Shown: positions 34,691-45,213 of the stretch, in pieces
How the letters are laid out: each line of letters starts with the position of its first letter
Position numbering within the stretch: the first letter of the stretch is position 1
Origin: Ctenosaura bakeri
Taxonomy: Eukaryota > Chordata > Lepidosauria > Squamata > Iguanidae
Length of the DNA: 64,000 nucleotides
Assembly: GCA_948474755.1 (NCBI GenBank)
Contig: CAOLHI010001311.1
Coordinates: 620,001 to 684,000, forward strand
Direction: 5' to 3'
Made by a program: the position numbers and the translations under genes
Notes under the pieces: model-generated
Seen by the model: only the letters and a program-made list of their open reading frames with translations
Database searches by the model: none
Told to the model about the DNA's origin: nothing

Positions 34691-36404
34691 TAAGATATCT
34701 CTTCTTGCTGAAGACAAAAAAAGTGAGTACTTTTCAGTTTTCTTCAGAATAACTTCTATAAAACTTCTATAATCCTGCTTGTTTTCTGATCCATATTCAA
34801 ATGCAATCTTTGCAGCCCCTTCTTTCAAAGAATATCCTTCCTTGTTTAATCAAAATTTTATTTTATTTGAGTAGAATAAACATTAGCTTCAATGGAGTAT
34901 GAGAACAGCAACACCTTTAAGTATTTTCCTAAAGAAAAACATTTTCAATTGGATGCTATACTGAATTCATCCCCTGATCAAGCTGTGGATGGTGCCACAT
35001 GAAATTTTGTCAGAAATTCAGTAACTGCACTGAGCCTGAGCAGGATTTGTCTACCTCCTGTTTTGGTTTCCCTGCCAAGCAATAGGTGAGCATAAACGTT
35101 GATAGCTAAACATGCACATCCTCAACTGTGACACATATGGCGAACTGATTTGGATCACTGGCAAACATTTTTAAAAAAAACCTATAGCAAAGTAAAAACA
35201 AAGTATGCTTAAAATGAAATTAAAACAAACATAAGAAGCCAATTAAGATGGAAACAGTAGTATGCACTACCAAACCTTCCCTCTCAACTCATCCACGTTT
35301 GCAGCTATGAAAACAAAACATTTTCATTACATTAGTCCTGGAAACCTTCAGTAAACAAATTGGGACTAGCATCTATGTTGGTACCTGCTGTGTACCAAAA
35401 GAGCCCTTCATTCATTCTATATTTGCAATAAACATGACAACTTGACAACTTAATGAGAGTGACATATCATTTTAACTTCCTCATTTGTTGAATAAAGTGC
35501 CATGTGGCATCTTAAAGACTAACCTCATCATTTCAGCATAACTTTCCCCTGACTTCAGCCTTCATAAAGGCTAACACAGTTCTCTCTCTAAAATGTCATG
35601 ATGATCAATTCCAAGCTTTTATGCTTTCAAAAGTTTCAATATCCACAATATAGAATTTATGTATTTCATAGAAGTGAATTGCTGGAATAGACACAATATT
35701 ATTTGCTTAAGAGAGTTCAATAAATTTAGGAAAGTGGAAGTTTGGCCCCAGGCCTAAAGATCTTTAGCTGAAAACATTTTGGAACCTGAAAACTACACTG
35801 GAAGTACAATCATCCAGCAATAAATACAAACACACATCTTAATTATATAGATAGGTTTAATGTCACTGATCCATGGCTGCTGAGAAAAAAGGTCACAGAC
35901 ATTAAGAGTTTGCCTTCAACTAAGAATAAATCAGCAATGTCTCCCTACAGTTTAATAAGCAGCTCTTGAAATCAACTTGCAAGTCCTTATATGTCTACTG
36001 TTATTAAGGACTAAGGAGATCACATACAGTTCCAAGGATATGAACAAGTTATGGGAAACAACCAAATTATTTCAGTATAAATCATAATTTTTAACTATGA
36101 CTGTGTTCAAGCATTTCATTTTAAACTGTGTCATCAAGTGGTTTACCTGTGCTTCCTCCTGTGTAGTACTAACAAATTTTAGCTATCTTGACACTACAAT
36201 TGTCTCTGAGAGATCCTCTGCCAGTGTCACCCTCCACTATTTGCCGCCCAGCAGCTGTTTGACACATTTATTGCAGCTGTTCAGCAAAACCCCACCTGAT
36301 GTGTGAGCCCCCAGCAGCACTGTTACTATAAGCATAACTTCTTGCTGTACAGGAGCAGACAGTCCCACTAGTGTGGAACGGTAGTGCCATGGCCAGTATT
36401 TTCC
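34691..36404. other. intronic sequence, no recognised feature
   Basis: Unique-looking; no coding or repeat assignment. Confidence 0.45.
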
Positions 36405-37105
36405 ATATGTTGGCTCCATCATAAATCAGAATGAAGACTATAGTCAAGAAATCAGAAGACAACTAAGAAATGGAAGGACAGCTACAAAGGAATTAGACTT
36501 GTCCATGACATTGTATTTCCAATTTCTCCGAATGGTTGTGAAAGCTTGACAGTGAAGAATGCTGATAGGAAGAAAATCAACTCAGTTGAAATGTGGTGCT
36601 GGAGCAGAGTTCTACAGACACAGTTGATTGCTAAGAAGAGAGATAAATGGGTCCTTGAGCAAATCAAGCCTGAACTCTCCCAATAAGCCAAGATAACTAA
36701 ACTAAGGCCATTTCCGCAAAGACTGTTATAGCACTTTGATTGCACTTTCAACATCCTATGGAATCCTGGGGTTTGCAGTTTCAGGAGGGGCCGGCCAGCC
36801 ATAGGATGGTGAAAGTGCAATCAAAGCGCTATAACAGTCTTGTGCGGAAATGACCTAAGACTGTTGTACTTTGGACATATCCTAAGAAGACATGACTCAA
36901 TGGAATAGACAATGATGCTTGGTAAATTTGAAGGCAGTAGGAAAAGAGGGAGAATGCATTACAGTGGATTGATTAAATCAAGGAACTCACAACCCTGAGT
37001 TTGCAAAACCTGAGCAGGGCAAGTGAAGTTTCTGGATGTCTCTCATTCATAGAATTTCTATAAGACGAAGTTGACTTCATGGCAATTAACAACAAATGGT
37101 CATGT
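36405..37105 (+). mobile_element. BovB LINE 3' fragment (interrupted by a MITE)
   Basis: The reading 'INQNEDYSQEIRRQL', 'RTATKELD', a worn 'VHDIVFPI..NGCES' block, 'WCWSRVL', and, after the MITE, 'LDISEDMTQ' and 'MLGKFEGSRKRGRMHYSGLIKSRN'-like pieces across frames match the same BovB C-terminus as at 27759. The tail ends near 37105 (gacttcatggcaattaacaa). Dead copy. Confidence 0.75.
36707..36854. mobile_element. 148-bp MITE, 5-bp target duplication CTAAG
   Basis: The ends are GCCATTTCCGCA and, reverse-complemented, GTCATTTCCGCAC. CTAAG flanks both sides (36702-36706 and 36855-36859), and removing element plus one copy restores continuous BovB sequence, so the boundaries are firm. Arms are inverted copies of each other around the centre. 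Too small to code for transposase. Confidence 0.92.
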
Positions 37106-38539
37106 GAGGAAGCATTGATCTCTATTTTCCTCACTAGAGTTAGGAATTGTACATATTGCATTGTTTTACTTCTGTAAACTGATGTATGCGCATTGCTTAA
37201 AAGGGGGCAGGGGTGCTGCTGAATTTGTGTTTTGAAGTATAAGTGGTTCTGTTCTGCCACATGAGGCAGGAAGCAAAACACCCTCAACATCATCCCACTC
37301 CAGTGGTGGCAAACTTTCCTCACAGTAAAGGAGATCACAGCAGTGGAGATACTCTGTTTGGCAGCCTGAGGAGGAAGTACAGGAAAAGGTGGAAGCAGTG
37401 GCGCACACATTCCTCCCAATGCCTGAGAAGAATGCTGTGGTGGCAGTGCCTATGCATGCATGGTAGTGCCCCCATGTACCCATATATAAAGTAGGAGAAA
37501 AAAATGAAAAAGGAGGTAGAGGAAGCCATCAGCCACAGTCATTATACCACCAGGGGCTAGGTCTGGAGAGCTGTGTAGAGTGGCAGCTGTACTGGCTGGT
37601 CATTAGAATATCAGAGATTTTTCCAAAGCACAAAAAGAATGGGGAATCTGTCAATCTCAGGGCCCTGCAGCCTAAGGCAACCACCTCTGAAGCAAATGGT
37701 TGGAGGGGTGTTAAGAATCAGCAATCTTTCCATCCAATACTCATTAATTGCTAATTTGCATGTTTACAGATTTCCTATTTGTTTGGTTGACCACACCATC
37801 TCACTTCTTGCATCATTCTAATCTGCAGCTATTCTCTCTTTCCCTCTCTCTCCATTCTCTCTCTCCCTCCTCTCCCCCAACAATTAGCCTACTTATTCAA
37901 TTATGGACAAGTGTTTTAAGAAAAGCTACTTTTATATGTTTTACAAAAAAGATTGTTTTCTTCCTCTGCTAGACCCTGTGCATGTGTACTTGTGGGGGGG
38001 GGACTGATTGGTGTTGACCTTCTACCTTGCCACTTACTTATTCTTCTTGAAAGAGACACTATTATTTCTTTCATTTATCTAAAAATAGGCCTCAAGAGAA
38101 AAAGATGCAGGGATGCCACTATTACCTCCAGGATATAGCACATCATGCACTTGTCTTCTTCTGCCTAATGGTAGGGCTGGTTCTGGCAATGAAACGAATG
38201 TACACATGTCACTATGCTATTAAAAGAAGTGGTATCACAGCAATCTGAAATTTTTCAACTGACTTATTTCTTCCTATATATTCTTTCCTGCTACAATGCT
38301 TCTCATCCCTTTCCCCCCTCTTCCTTCTCTTCCCTCTCTCACTTGCTCCCAATTCCTATCTAGAAAACAAATTTAAACTTACCCTCAGGATAGTACATAC
38401 AGTCTATCTCCTACCCGAATGCAATATCACTGTGCCGAATGCCCCACAAAAATTTACATAAAGGAGTAAAAGGTAGGTGAGGAAATTTCAGAGAAGATGA
38501 ATAAAATCTTTGCATTTGTCTCCTATCTGGTAGATGTGG
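37106..38539. other. intronic sequence, some GC-richer
   Basis: The 37200-37480 stretch is GC-richer and supports a 148-residue open frame on the minus strand with no domain, low complexity and no splice context. A C/T-rich run is at 37830-37880. No assignment. Confidence 0.4.
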
Positions 38540-40405
38540 GAAATATATCTATGCGAGAACTAACATTTTCATGATGGGGATCTGAAGAATTTTCAAGTGA
38601 AATCATTGATAGTCTAACATAGTTATGCAGTTTGTCTCTAAGATCAGCCTCTGGAACTGGGAAGCTATCAGTGTAATACCAATTAATAAAAAAAACACAA
38701 GTACTTACAGGGTGTTTGGGTTAAAATGGCAGAAAACATTACTAAACAAAATTAATAAGGAGAGTTGGTTTTGTTGAAGAAGAATTTCCAAAAATATTTA
38801 ATGTTTTTAAGTTTTTAAAGTTTTTTTTGAACAGTATCAAAATGTGAATAGGGTTAGTCTTTCAGACTTTGTATACATGGACTTTGGAAAAAGCTTTTGA
38901 CCAATTGGCAGTGGTTCCCCATCTGCAAATCAGGGATAGGTTTTAAAAAAAGTCCTTCTAGCTGGTGCGGTTGAGTTAAGACACACTGTTTTGGAAGATC
39001 ATATGATAAAAGGAGAAAAACATTTGCTTACTAGGTTGTACAAAATACTACTAACATTTAAATTAGAGGATGGGACAGTTAAAGAATGTATGACAAGATG
39101 GGCTATGGACTTAGGTCACAATATTTTGATGGAAGAATGGGAAACAATTTGGAATCATAATATGACATATTCTAGATCTTATGCATTGCAAGAAAATGTC
39201 CTAAAGATGATGTATAGGTAGTATCGTGCACCTAATAGACTAGCCAAAATGTACAAGGATATGATGAACCAATGCTGGAAATATGGTACACAGGTTGGTT
39301 CTTTTCTGTATATGTGGTGGGGATATAATAGAGCAAAGAAATTCTGGTATGCCATCCAACCCAACATGCAGAAGATTCTGAAATTCAAAATTGATTTAAC
39401 AGTAGAGTTGGGTTTTGTTTTTTTAAAGGGCATTTGGAGATCAGATAAAAAGATGGACTTCCATAGTAGAAGACCAGCATTTGATTGTGGCAGCCAGGAT
39501 AATGTATGCTAGGCATTGGGAAATGCCCACCATTGCCACAATTGATGAATGGTTGGAAAAAATTACTGAACTTATAGAGATGGATAAATTCACTTACAGA
39601 TTGGAAAATAAGATGGATAATAAATTCTGTAGGGCATGGGAGGTGTTTACGGCATTTCTCCAAAGTAAAAAGATTTCATCATTTGGTTTCCAATGTTAAT
39701 TTATTAATAATTCTCTGTGTATATATGAGATTCAAGTATTTTCTTGTTCTGATTATTTCTTTCTTAACTCCAAGGACTAGTAAGGTAATTACAATAATGC
39801 CTTAACATAATTACTTTTTCTTTTTGGTCTGGTCAGACTGTGGATATTAGTATTTGTTAACTTGTGCTATGTTGGCACTTCTTGGATTTATGTGATGAAG
39901 AGTGGAGAGGAAGAAGATCCCTTGTCCGAGTTTTTGAGTGATTACGGATGTACAATATTACCATTAACATGTATGTAGACTAGGCCTGAGTAATTTGATA
40001 TTAATGGTAATAATTACAAAGTTAAATTAGCTGAATGGAATATAGAACATCATGAATGTGAGTGTTGAATTTAAGGTTATCATGATCATGGTTATTTTTT
40101 TTTTTTTTGGTTTTTCCCCTCTTCTTTAGGATGGGGAGGTTTTGTTTTTGTTTTGTTATGCCTTTTTGTGATTTTAGCAAGGCTGATACCTCATTCCAGG
40201 TAGAAGTTTATTTTTTCTAGTTTTAAGTAAACAGCAAGTTTTGTATTGTTTCCTATATGTTCTGTTTCTTTATTTTCTTGTATTTATTTAGTTTCTTTAG
40301 GATTGATTACAATTGACTATATTGATTACAATTCTCTTTTTGTTTCTGTATGCTTATGTTTACGTTTATTATTGTCAATAAAAATATTTTGTAAAAGTTT
40401 TTGAC
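38540..40405 (+). mobile_element. L1-type LINE, 5'-truncated with internal deletion
   Basis: Early pieces read 'WEAISVIPINKKN' (L1 WxxAxIIPIHKK) and a worn palm block (MDFGKSF). The sequence then jumps to the C-terminal region: 38991-39221 (HLLTRLYKILLTFKLEDGTVKE..., AMDLGHNILMEEWETIW), 39249 (GSFLYMWWGYNRAKKFWY) and 39481-39699. It ends with a T-rich 3' region and CAATAAAAATATTTTG near 40400. The YxDD region is missing, so a large internal deletion is inferred. Confidence 0.75.
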
Positions 40406-40458
40406 AAAGTCAAAGACTTTGCTGAGATAAGACAGAGGAAAAAAATTCAAATATCTGG

Positions 40459-40468
40459 TATATAAAAG
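40459..40468 (+). promoter_or_regulatory. TATA-like box upstream of a tandem repeat
   Basis: TATATAAAAG is a strong TATA match. It precedes a region with duplicated 'agacctcatayga' sequences and the tandem unit at 40654, which could be the promoter and leader of an unidentified retroelement. No transcript evidence. Confidence 0.3.
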
Positions 40469-40566
40469 TCAATGTTTATGAGTTTGTCTGTTTGTCTGCG
40501 TCAGGCAGGCAAAGACCTCATACGATTGGCTGTGTGAGGTGAGAAGACCTCATATGATTGGATGGC

Positions 40567-40640
40567 TGTAAAGATTCTATGGAATCCTGGGGTTGGCAGT
40601 TCAGGGAGGGGTCTTTAGAATACTCAGCCGGAGAGCTCTT
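40567..40640. mobile_element. fragment of the GCCATTTCC short MITE family
   Basis: TTCTATGGAATCCTGGGGTT and GGCAGTTCAGGGAGGGG match the left arm of the family; 'ctttagaatactcagccggagag' resembles the middle of the long copy at 52658. Both ends are lost. Confidence 0.5.
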
Positions 40641-40653
40641 GGGCCTGAGGCCA

Positions 40654-40913
40654 GTTGCTATGGAGATGAGGCCCAGCAGCAAGAGAAAGGGCAGTGTATT
40701 CTCTCCGAAACCAAAGCTTTGTTATGTTAACAACTCTGAATACAGATTGGATTGAGGAACATGGGGAAAAGTTACAGGTACTGGGAAAGGCTGGTTGCTA
40801 TGAAGATGAGACCTAACAGCAAAGAGGAGGACAGTGTACTCCCTCAGGACCCCAAACTGAATATAGATTGCATTGAGAAATATGGGGAAAAGTTACAGGT
40901 ATTAGAGAAGACA
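40654..40913 (+). repeat. diverged tandem duplication, two units of 140 and 120 bp
   Basis: Unit 1 (40654-40793) and unit 2 (40794-40913) share GTTGCTATGRAGATGAG, 'agtgta' with 'ctc', 'atatagattgcattgagaa' and ATGGGGAAAAGTTACAGGTA in order. Unit 2 has a deletion. The family is unknown; it could be a retroelement 5' leader. Confidence 0.8.
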
Positions 40914-41329
40914 GTTTGCTGAGTTGTTAAGAGTTCTTATTTTCTTAAGAGGAAAATAAGATTCTGGGCAATGCTGGGTAAATACACTAGTACATTGATA
41001 AAATCTGAACTGACTTCCCATAAACCTCTAGTTGTCCCTGTGAGGAATAAGATTCTGGACTATGTAGGCCTTACATTACATCTAAGACAGGTCTTGTTAA
41101 GTCCGTATGACTTAAGACTTTACAGCTCTTCAGTATATCCGACTATAAAGCATCCAAAGGAAAACACTAAAAATTTCTATATTATTAAAAAAAATCATTC
41201 CAATTTGAAATTGAGATTGTGTGCTAACAAATCTGAGTATTAGGTTTCCAGCTTAATTACACCTCCATTTAAATTGGTGGTGATTACAATATGCTAGAAA
41301 GAAACATTTTGTTCATGAATTGCTCACAG

Positions 41330-41983
41330 ATTCACTTGAACACAGCATGTGCCTGTTGAAGAATATCAGAGTCAGCAGTGTGATGTGGCAGCCTAGAAAG
41401 CCAATGCAATTCTCGGCTGCATCAATAGGAGTATGGTGTCTAGATCGAGGGAGGTACTGGTACCACTCTACTCTGCTTTGGTTAGACTTCATCTTGAATA
41501 CTGTGTCCAGTTCTGGGCACCCCAAGTCAAGAAGGACATGGTCAAGCTGGAGCAAGTCCAAAGGAGGGCGACCAAAATGGTGAGGGGCCTGGAAGCCATG
41601 CCCTATGAGGACAGACTTAGAGAGCTGGGTATGTTTAGTCTGCAGAAGAGAAGGTTAAGAGGGGACATGATAGCCATGTTTAAATATTTGAAGGGATGCC
41701 ACGTAGAGGAAGGAGAGGGCTTGTTTTCTGCTGCTCCAGAGACCAGGACAAGGAGCAATGGATTCAAGCTGCAGGAAAGGAGATTCCACTTAAACCTCAG
41801 GAAGAACTTCCTGACAGTCAGGGCTGTCCGGCAGTGGAATCTGCTGCCTCGGAGTGTAGTGGAGTCTCCTTCCTTGGAGGTTTTTAAGCAGAGGCTGGAT
41901 GGCCATCTGTCGGGAGTGCTTTGAGGGTGTTCCTGCATGGCAAGGGGTTGGACTGGATGGCCCGTATGGTCTCTTCCAACTCT
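41330..41983 (+). mobile_element. CR1-type LINE, C-terminal part
   Basis: 41433-41924 reads [100 protein letters not shown], the standard end of CR1 ORF2, with the stop after HLSGVL. The first exon-like part before it is frameshifted. The 3' untranslated end is cut at 41983 by another insertion and resumes at 42576. Confidence 0.9.
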
Positions 41984-42557
41984 TTTTTTTAAATTTTTTT
42001 AAATTTTTATTGATTATACAACAAAGAAAAAAAAACAAAAAAATAAAACACCATGTGATATACATAATAGTGGAACAAAAAAAAATTCAACCAACGCAAA
42101 CTTACATTATTATTTCTCCCTATTACCATTAGAATCATAAACTTATTCAGCTTATTCTATTTCATACTACTTGTATATTTTTGTTACCTATCTTTAATTC
42201 TTATTCTCATTATACTCATTTTTATTATAATAATTTCATTCTTAATTCTATATTTTTCCTTTAGATTTAATCTATTACTATTACTAAATATAATCTTATT
42301 ACTTAACATATCAAACTATCTCTAAAGGTAAAGCCACTCCCCAAAGCCGATTATATTTTAACTTACTTTTTTTTTGTTTTACAAAATTAAACAACACATA
42401 TCCAATTTAAACAATACACCACATAATTAACACAAAAAGAAAAAAAAGTGATTACCCACCCCCCAGAGCCAACTTTTTATTTAATCCACTTTCCAAAATT
42501 GCCATTCTTCTTGTGAAAAAGTAGCTTTACCATCTCTTATCAAAGCTTTTTCCAAAA
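41984..42557 (-). mobile_element. LINE-type retroinsertion (poly-A tail on minus strand) inside CR1
   Basis: Exact 18-bp copies ATGGTCTCTTCCAACTCT flank it at 41966-41983 and 42558-42575. The left edge is a T/A-rich run equal to a poly(A)-type tail on the minus strand, next to a 'tattgattataca' reverse-complement AATAAA-like zone. The A/T-rich body has no coding match. Target length and tail indicate L1-machinery retrotransposition; the body may be an L1 3' end or an unknown SINE. Confidence 0.8.
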
Positions 42558-42575
42558 ATGGTCTCTTCCAACTCT

Positions 42576-42605
42576 CCATTTCTATGATTCTATGATTCTC
42601 TCTAG
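42576..42605 (+). mobile_element. CR1 3' terminus with (TTCTATGA)n tail
   Basis: Directly after the second target copy, the CR1 end resumes with 'ccatttctatgattctatga', the octamer repeat typical of CR1 tails. Confidence 0.9.
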
Positions 42606-44137
42606 AAATTATGTATATATGTAAGCTTATATGGTATATCATCTGATCTTCATTTTCCTTTTTCTTTGCTTCATGGGTTAACACTCTAGGACAGTGAATC
42701 AAAACTGTATGTGAGAATATTGCTATTTCCAAGCATACAAAAAGCCCAGCCACACAAATTATTCATTTCAAGTACCACACAGATAAAGTTATTTTTCTCA
42801 TTTGTCAATACATAGAACTTTCCAACAGTGATCAGATTATTGGTCAGAACTATCTAACTACAGACCATTGTTTCTGTCCGTTCCATACGGTGTGAACTTT
42901 AATGTTCCTAACCCTGCTTGATACCAGAGGAGGTGAGGAAAGAAGGGAAGATAAGATAGGCTGACAGTGAAGATTTTGCTCAGCAACTTGTTCCCACTAC
43001 AGCTCAGCTTTTCAAAAGACCATGAAGCTCATCTTTCTTTTGTTTGCTGTGCTTGACTATGCTGCTTCTGTTGTCTCCAACTGATTGATTTTGTCCAGGT
43101 GGTTGCTTACTCCCTGGTTACTACTGTTGGTGTTTTAAAGGACTGTTTCACACTTCCTTTGTTTTCCCGTCTGCTTGTTACATTATAGATGCTGAGTTCG
43201 TGGGGGAGGCTCAGATGAGCACTTTGGAGTCACCATGTCGTGAGCCTTTCAGCTGATGGGCTTCCGTTATGCTGGCAGCAATCATATTCTTAATGCTTGC
43301 ACTAGATATGACGAAGGATTCTGCAGTGCTTATGTGAGGCTATGAACTCGGAAGAGCTGGAGATGAATGAAGACAGCTCATCATCAGAGAGTCATTATGT
43401 GGCAGGCTTACCTACAAGTAAGCTACTGGGGCTGTTCTGGCTTCTTTAATGTGCCAATGGGAGATACTGGATGAAGGAAGCAGTAGGAATGATATGAACA
43501 AGCCAACTTCTAATGCTTTAAGGGAGATACATTTCACAATAAGCCTTTGCTTGCTATTATTGCTCATTTACCCATTTTTTATTGTTTCCTGTTCTGGTTT
43601 TCCCTCACCCACCCCCACCTTCACCTTTGTATCATATTGTTGCAAATGCGGATGCCAGTAAAAATAAAAGTGAATAGGCTAGTTTATATGTAGAGGAAAA
43701 GCAGATATCTCTGAAAACAAATGCCTGATGCTTCAGTATTTTTTATGTTTTGCTCTTCGGATTCAGATTCAAAGATCAGCATGCAAGCTCCATTTCCAAA
43801 GCTTGTAGCAAACAAGCTGTTCTGTTACACACTGATGGGCACATATCCTTTATTCAAATACCTTGCAAAAAACCACCCTCTCTTTATCTTATTAGCCAAA
43901 AATAAATAAGAGGAAAATGGTAACCTATTTCTACAAGGCGGGAGGCTGAAGCAGAATGCAACTAACCAATATAGAGTTCATTCTGTCCTCCTGTTACAGT
44001 TTCTTGAACACTACACAGTCATAACACTTCCACAAGCATTTCAGTTGTCAAGGCTGCATCCTACAAAATCTTTAGACTTGTGGTTTAGTGAGGCACTAAT
44101 GAAAGTGCTATCATTGCATAACTGAAAGAGACCTAAG
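42606..44137. other. intronic sequence, no recognised feature
   Basis: Unique-looking; a short C-rich run is at 43605-43620. No gene recognised. Confidence 0.45.
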
Positions 44138-44253
44138 GCAACTACACTACAACTCCACAACTTTGAGGCCCCTCCCTAAACTGCAAATCCCAGGATTCCA
44201 TAAGACATTGAATGTGGACTAATAGCACTATAACAGTCTAGTGCAGAAATGGC
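44138..44253. mobile_element. short MITE, GCCATTTCC family, worn
   Basis: The right half (tcccaggattccataagaca, 'taatagcactataacagtct', AGAAATGGC end) matches the family; the left end is diverged. Flanks CTAAG and CTATA match at 3 of 5, so the left boundary is tentative. Confidence 0.6.
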
Positions 44254-44457
44254 CTATATGTCAAACCTATACTCTTCCCCCGCAGTGCCATTTCCCAAGT
44301 GAGTACACATATGCATTACTTAGAATTCTCCTACAAAAAGTGATAGATATGTTTCAGCCTTGGTGTTGAAATTATGCCATCCACTTTAAACAATTAAAAA
44401 CAAAACAAAACTATTTGGTTAGGGTTGAGCAAAACTACTACTTGGGGCTGGTTATTC

Positions 44458-44469
44458 ACCCCCCCCCCG
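44458..44469 (+). repeat. poly(C) run
   Basis: About a dozen consecutive C bases; similar homopolymers are at 24797 and 58810. Confidence 0.8.
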
Positions 44470-44807
44470 TATGAAAAAGTCACATGCTTTTCCAAGGAGC
44501 CTCTGTGTCTTTTCAAACATTTGCCTACCCACTTGGAAGGACAGGGATGGACACACAAATTTTTGGACAAACTAAGGGCCACATAAATGTACACACCATT
44601 GCACATCCATGCAAAGTGCTTCTAAGAACCAACAAAGAAGAAGCCACTTGGGGCCTGAAAATCAAAGGAGAATATTTTACGTGTACCCATTTTTATCAAA
44701 AAAACAAAAAAGGGGAGGAGGTAAATTTAGTTCAGTAACAGTAACAGTGTTTTTGGCTTGGGGGTACAGAATTTATCTCCTAGTGCTTTTATCACTGGTT
44801 TTCTTAG

Positions 44808-45208
44808 GCCTTTTCTGCCCAAGAACATTCTCACACATCGTCCTGTCACAATCCTTGCAGTGCCTCTCCTGGGATAGGAGCATTTTCCCAAGTCTCCTCT
44901 CCACATACAGCCGGCTGCCTGTGGAAGGGAGTGCAAGAGACACACTCCATCCTTCTGGACTGGAGCTAGCCTTCTTCCCATGTTGCAATAAGAAAGGAAG
45001 CACGTAGATCACATTTCTGGCCCTTGTGCATGGCCAGCTGCAATGGAAGGCTCACATGATCAGGAGTCATTGGTGGAGTTTTTCTGTCAATGATATAGCC
45101 TGGCAACACAAGAAGGGCAGGGCCACAATGATGTCATGTGGAAGTGTCATCGCAGTCCCGCTCCTCTCACGTCCCCATGCTGAGATGCCATTGTCATGAG
45201 GAAAGGGC
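44808..45208. mobile_element. 401-bp MITE, 5-bp target duplication CTTAG
   Basis: It starts GCCTTTTCTGCC and ends GAGGAAAGGGC. CTTAG lies on both sides (44803-44807 and 45209-45213). A stem of TCATTGG (45067) and TCAATGA (ending 45093) matches the stem in the copies at 19834 and 57809. The 132-residue open frame crossing it is incidental. Confidence 0.85.
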
Positions 45209-45213
45209 CTTAG

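Noticed and set aside
36973..37419. 148-residue open frame, minus strand
   Set aside because: It crosses the BovB tail into unrelated sequence, has no domain, and no splice or start context. Chance frame in GC-richer DNA.
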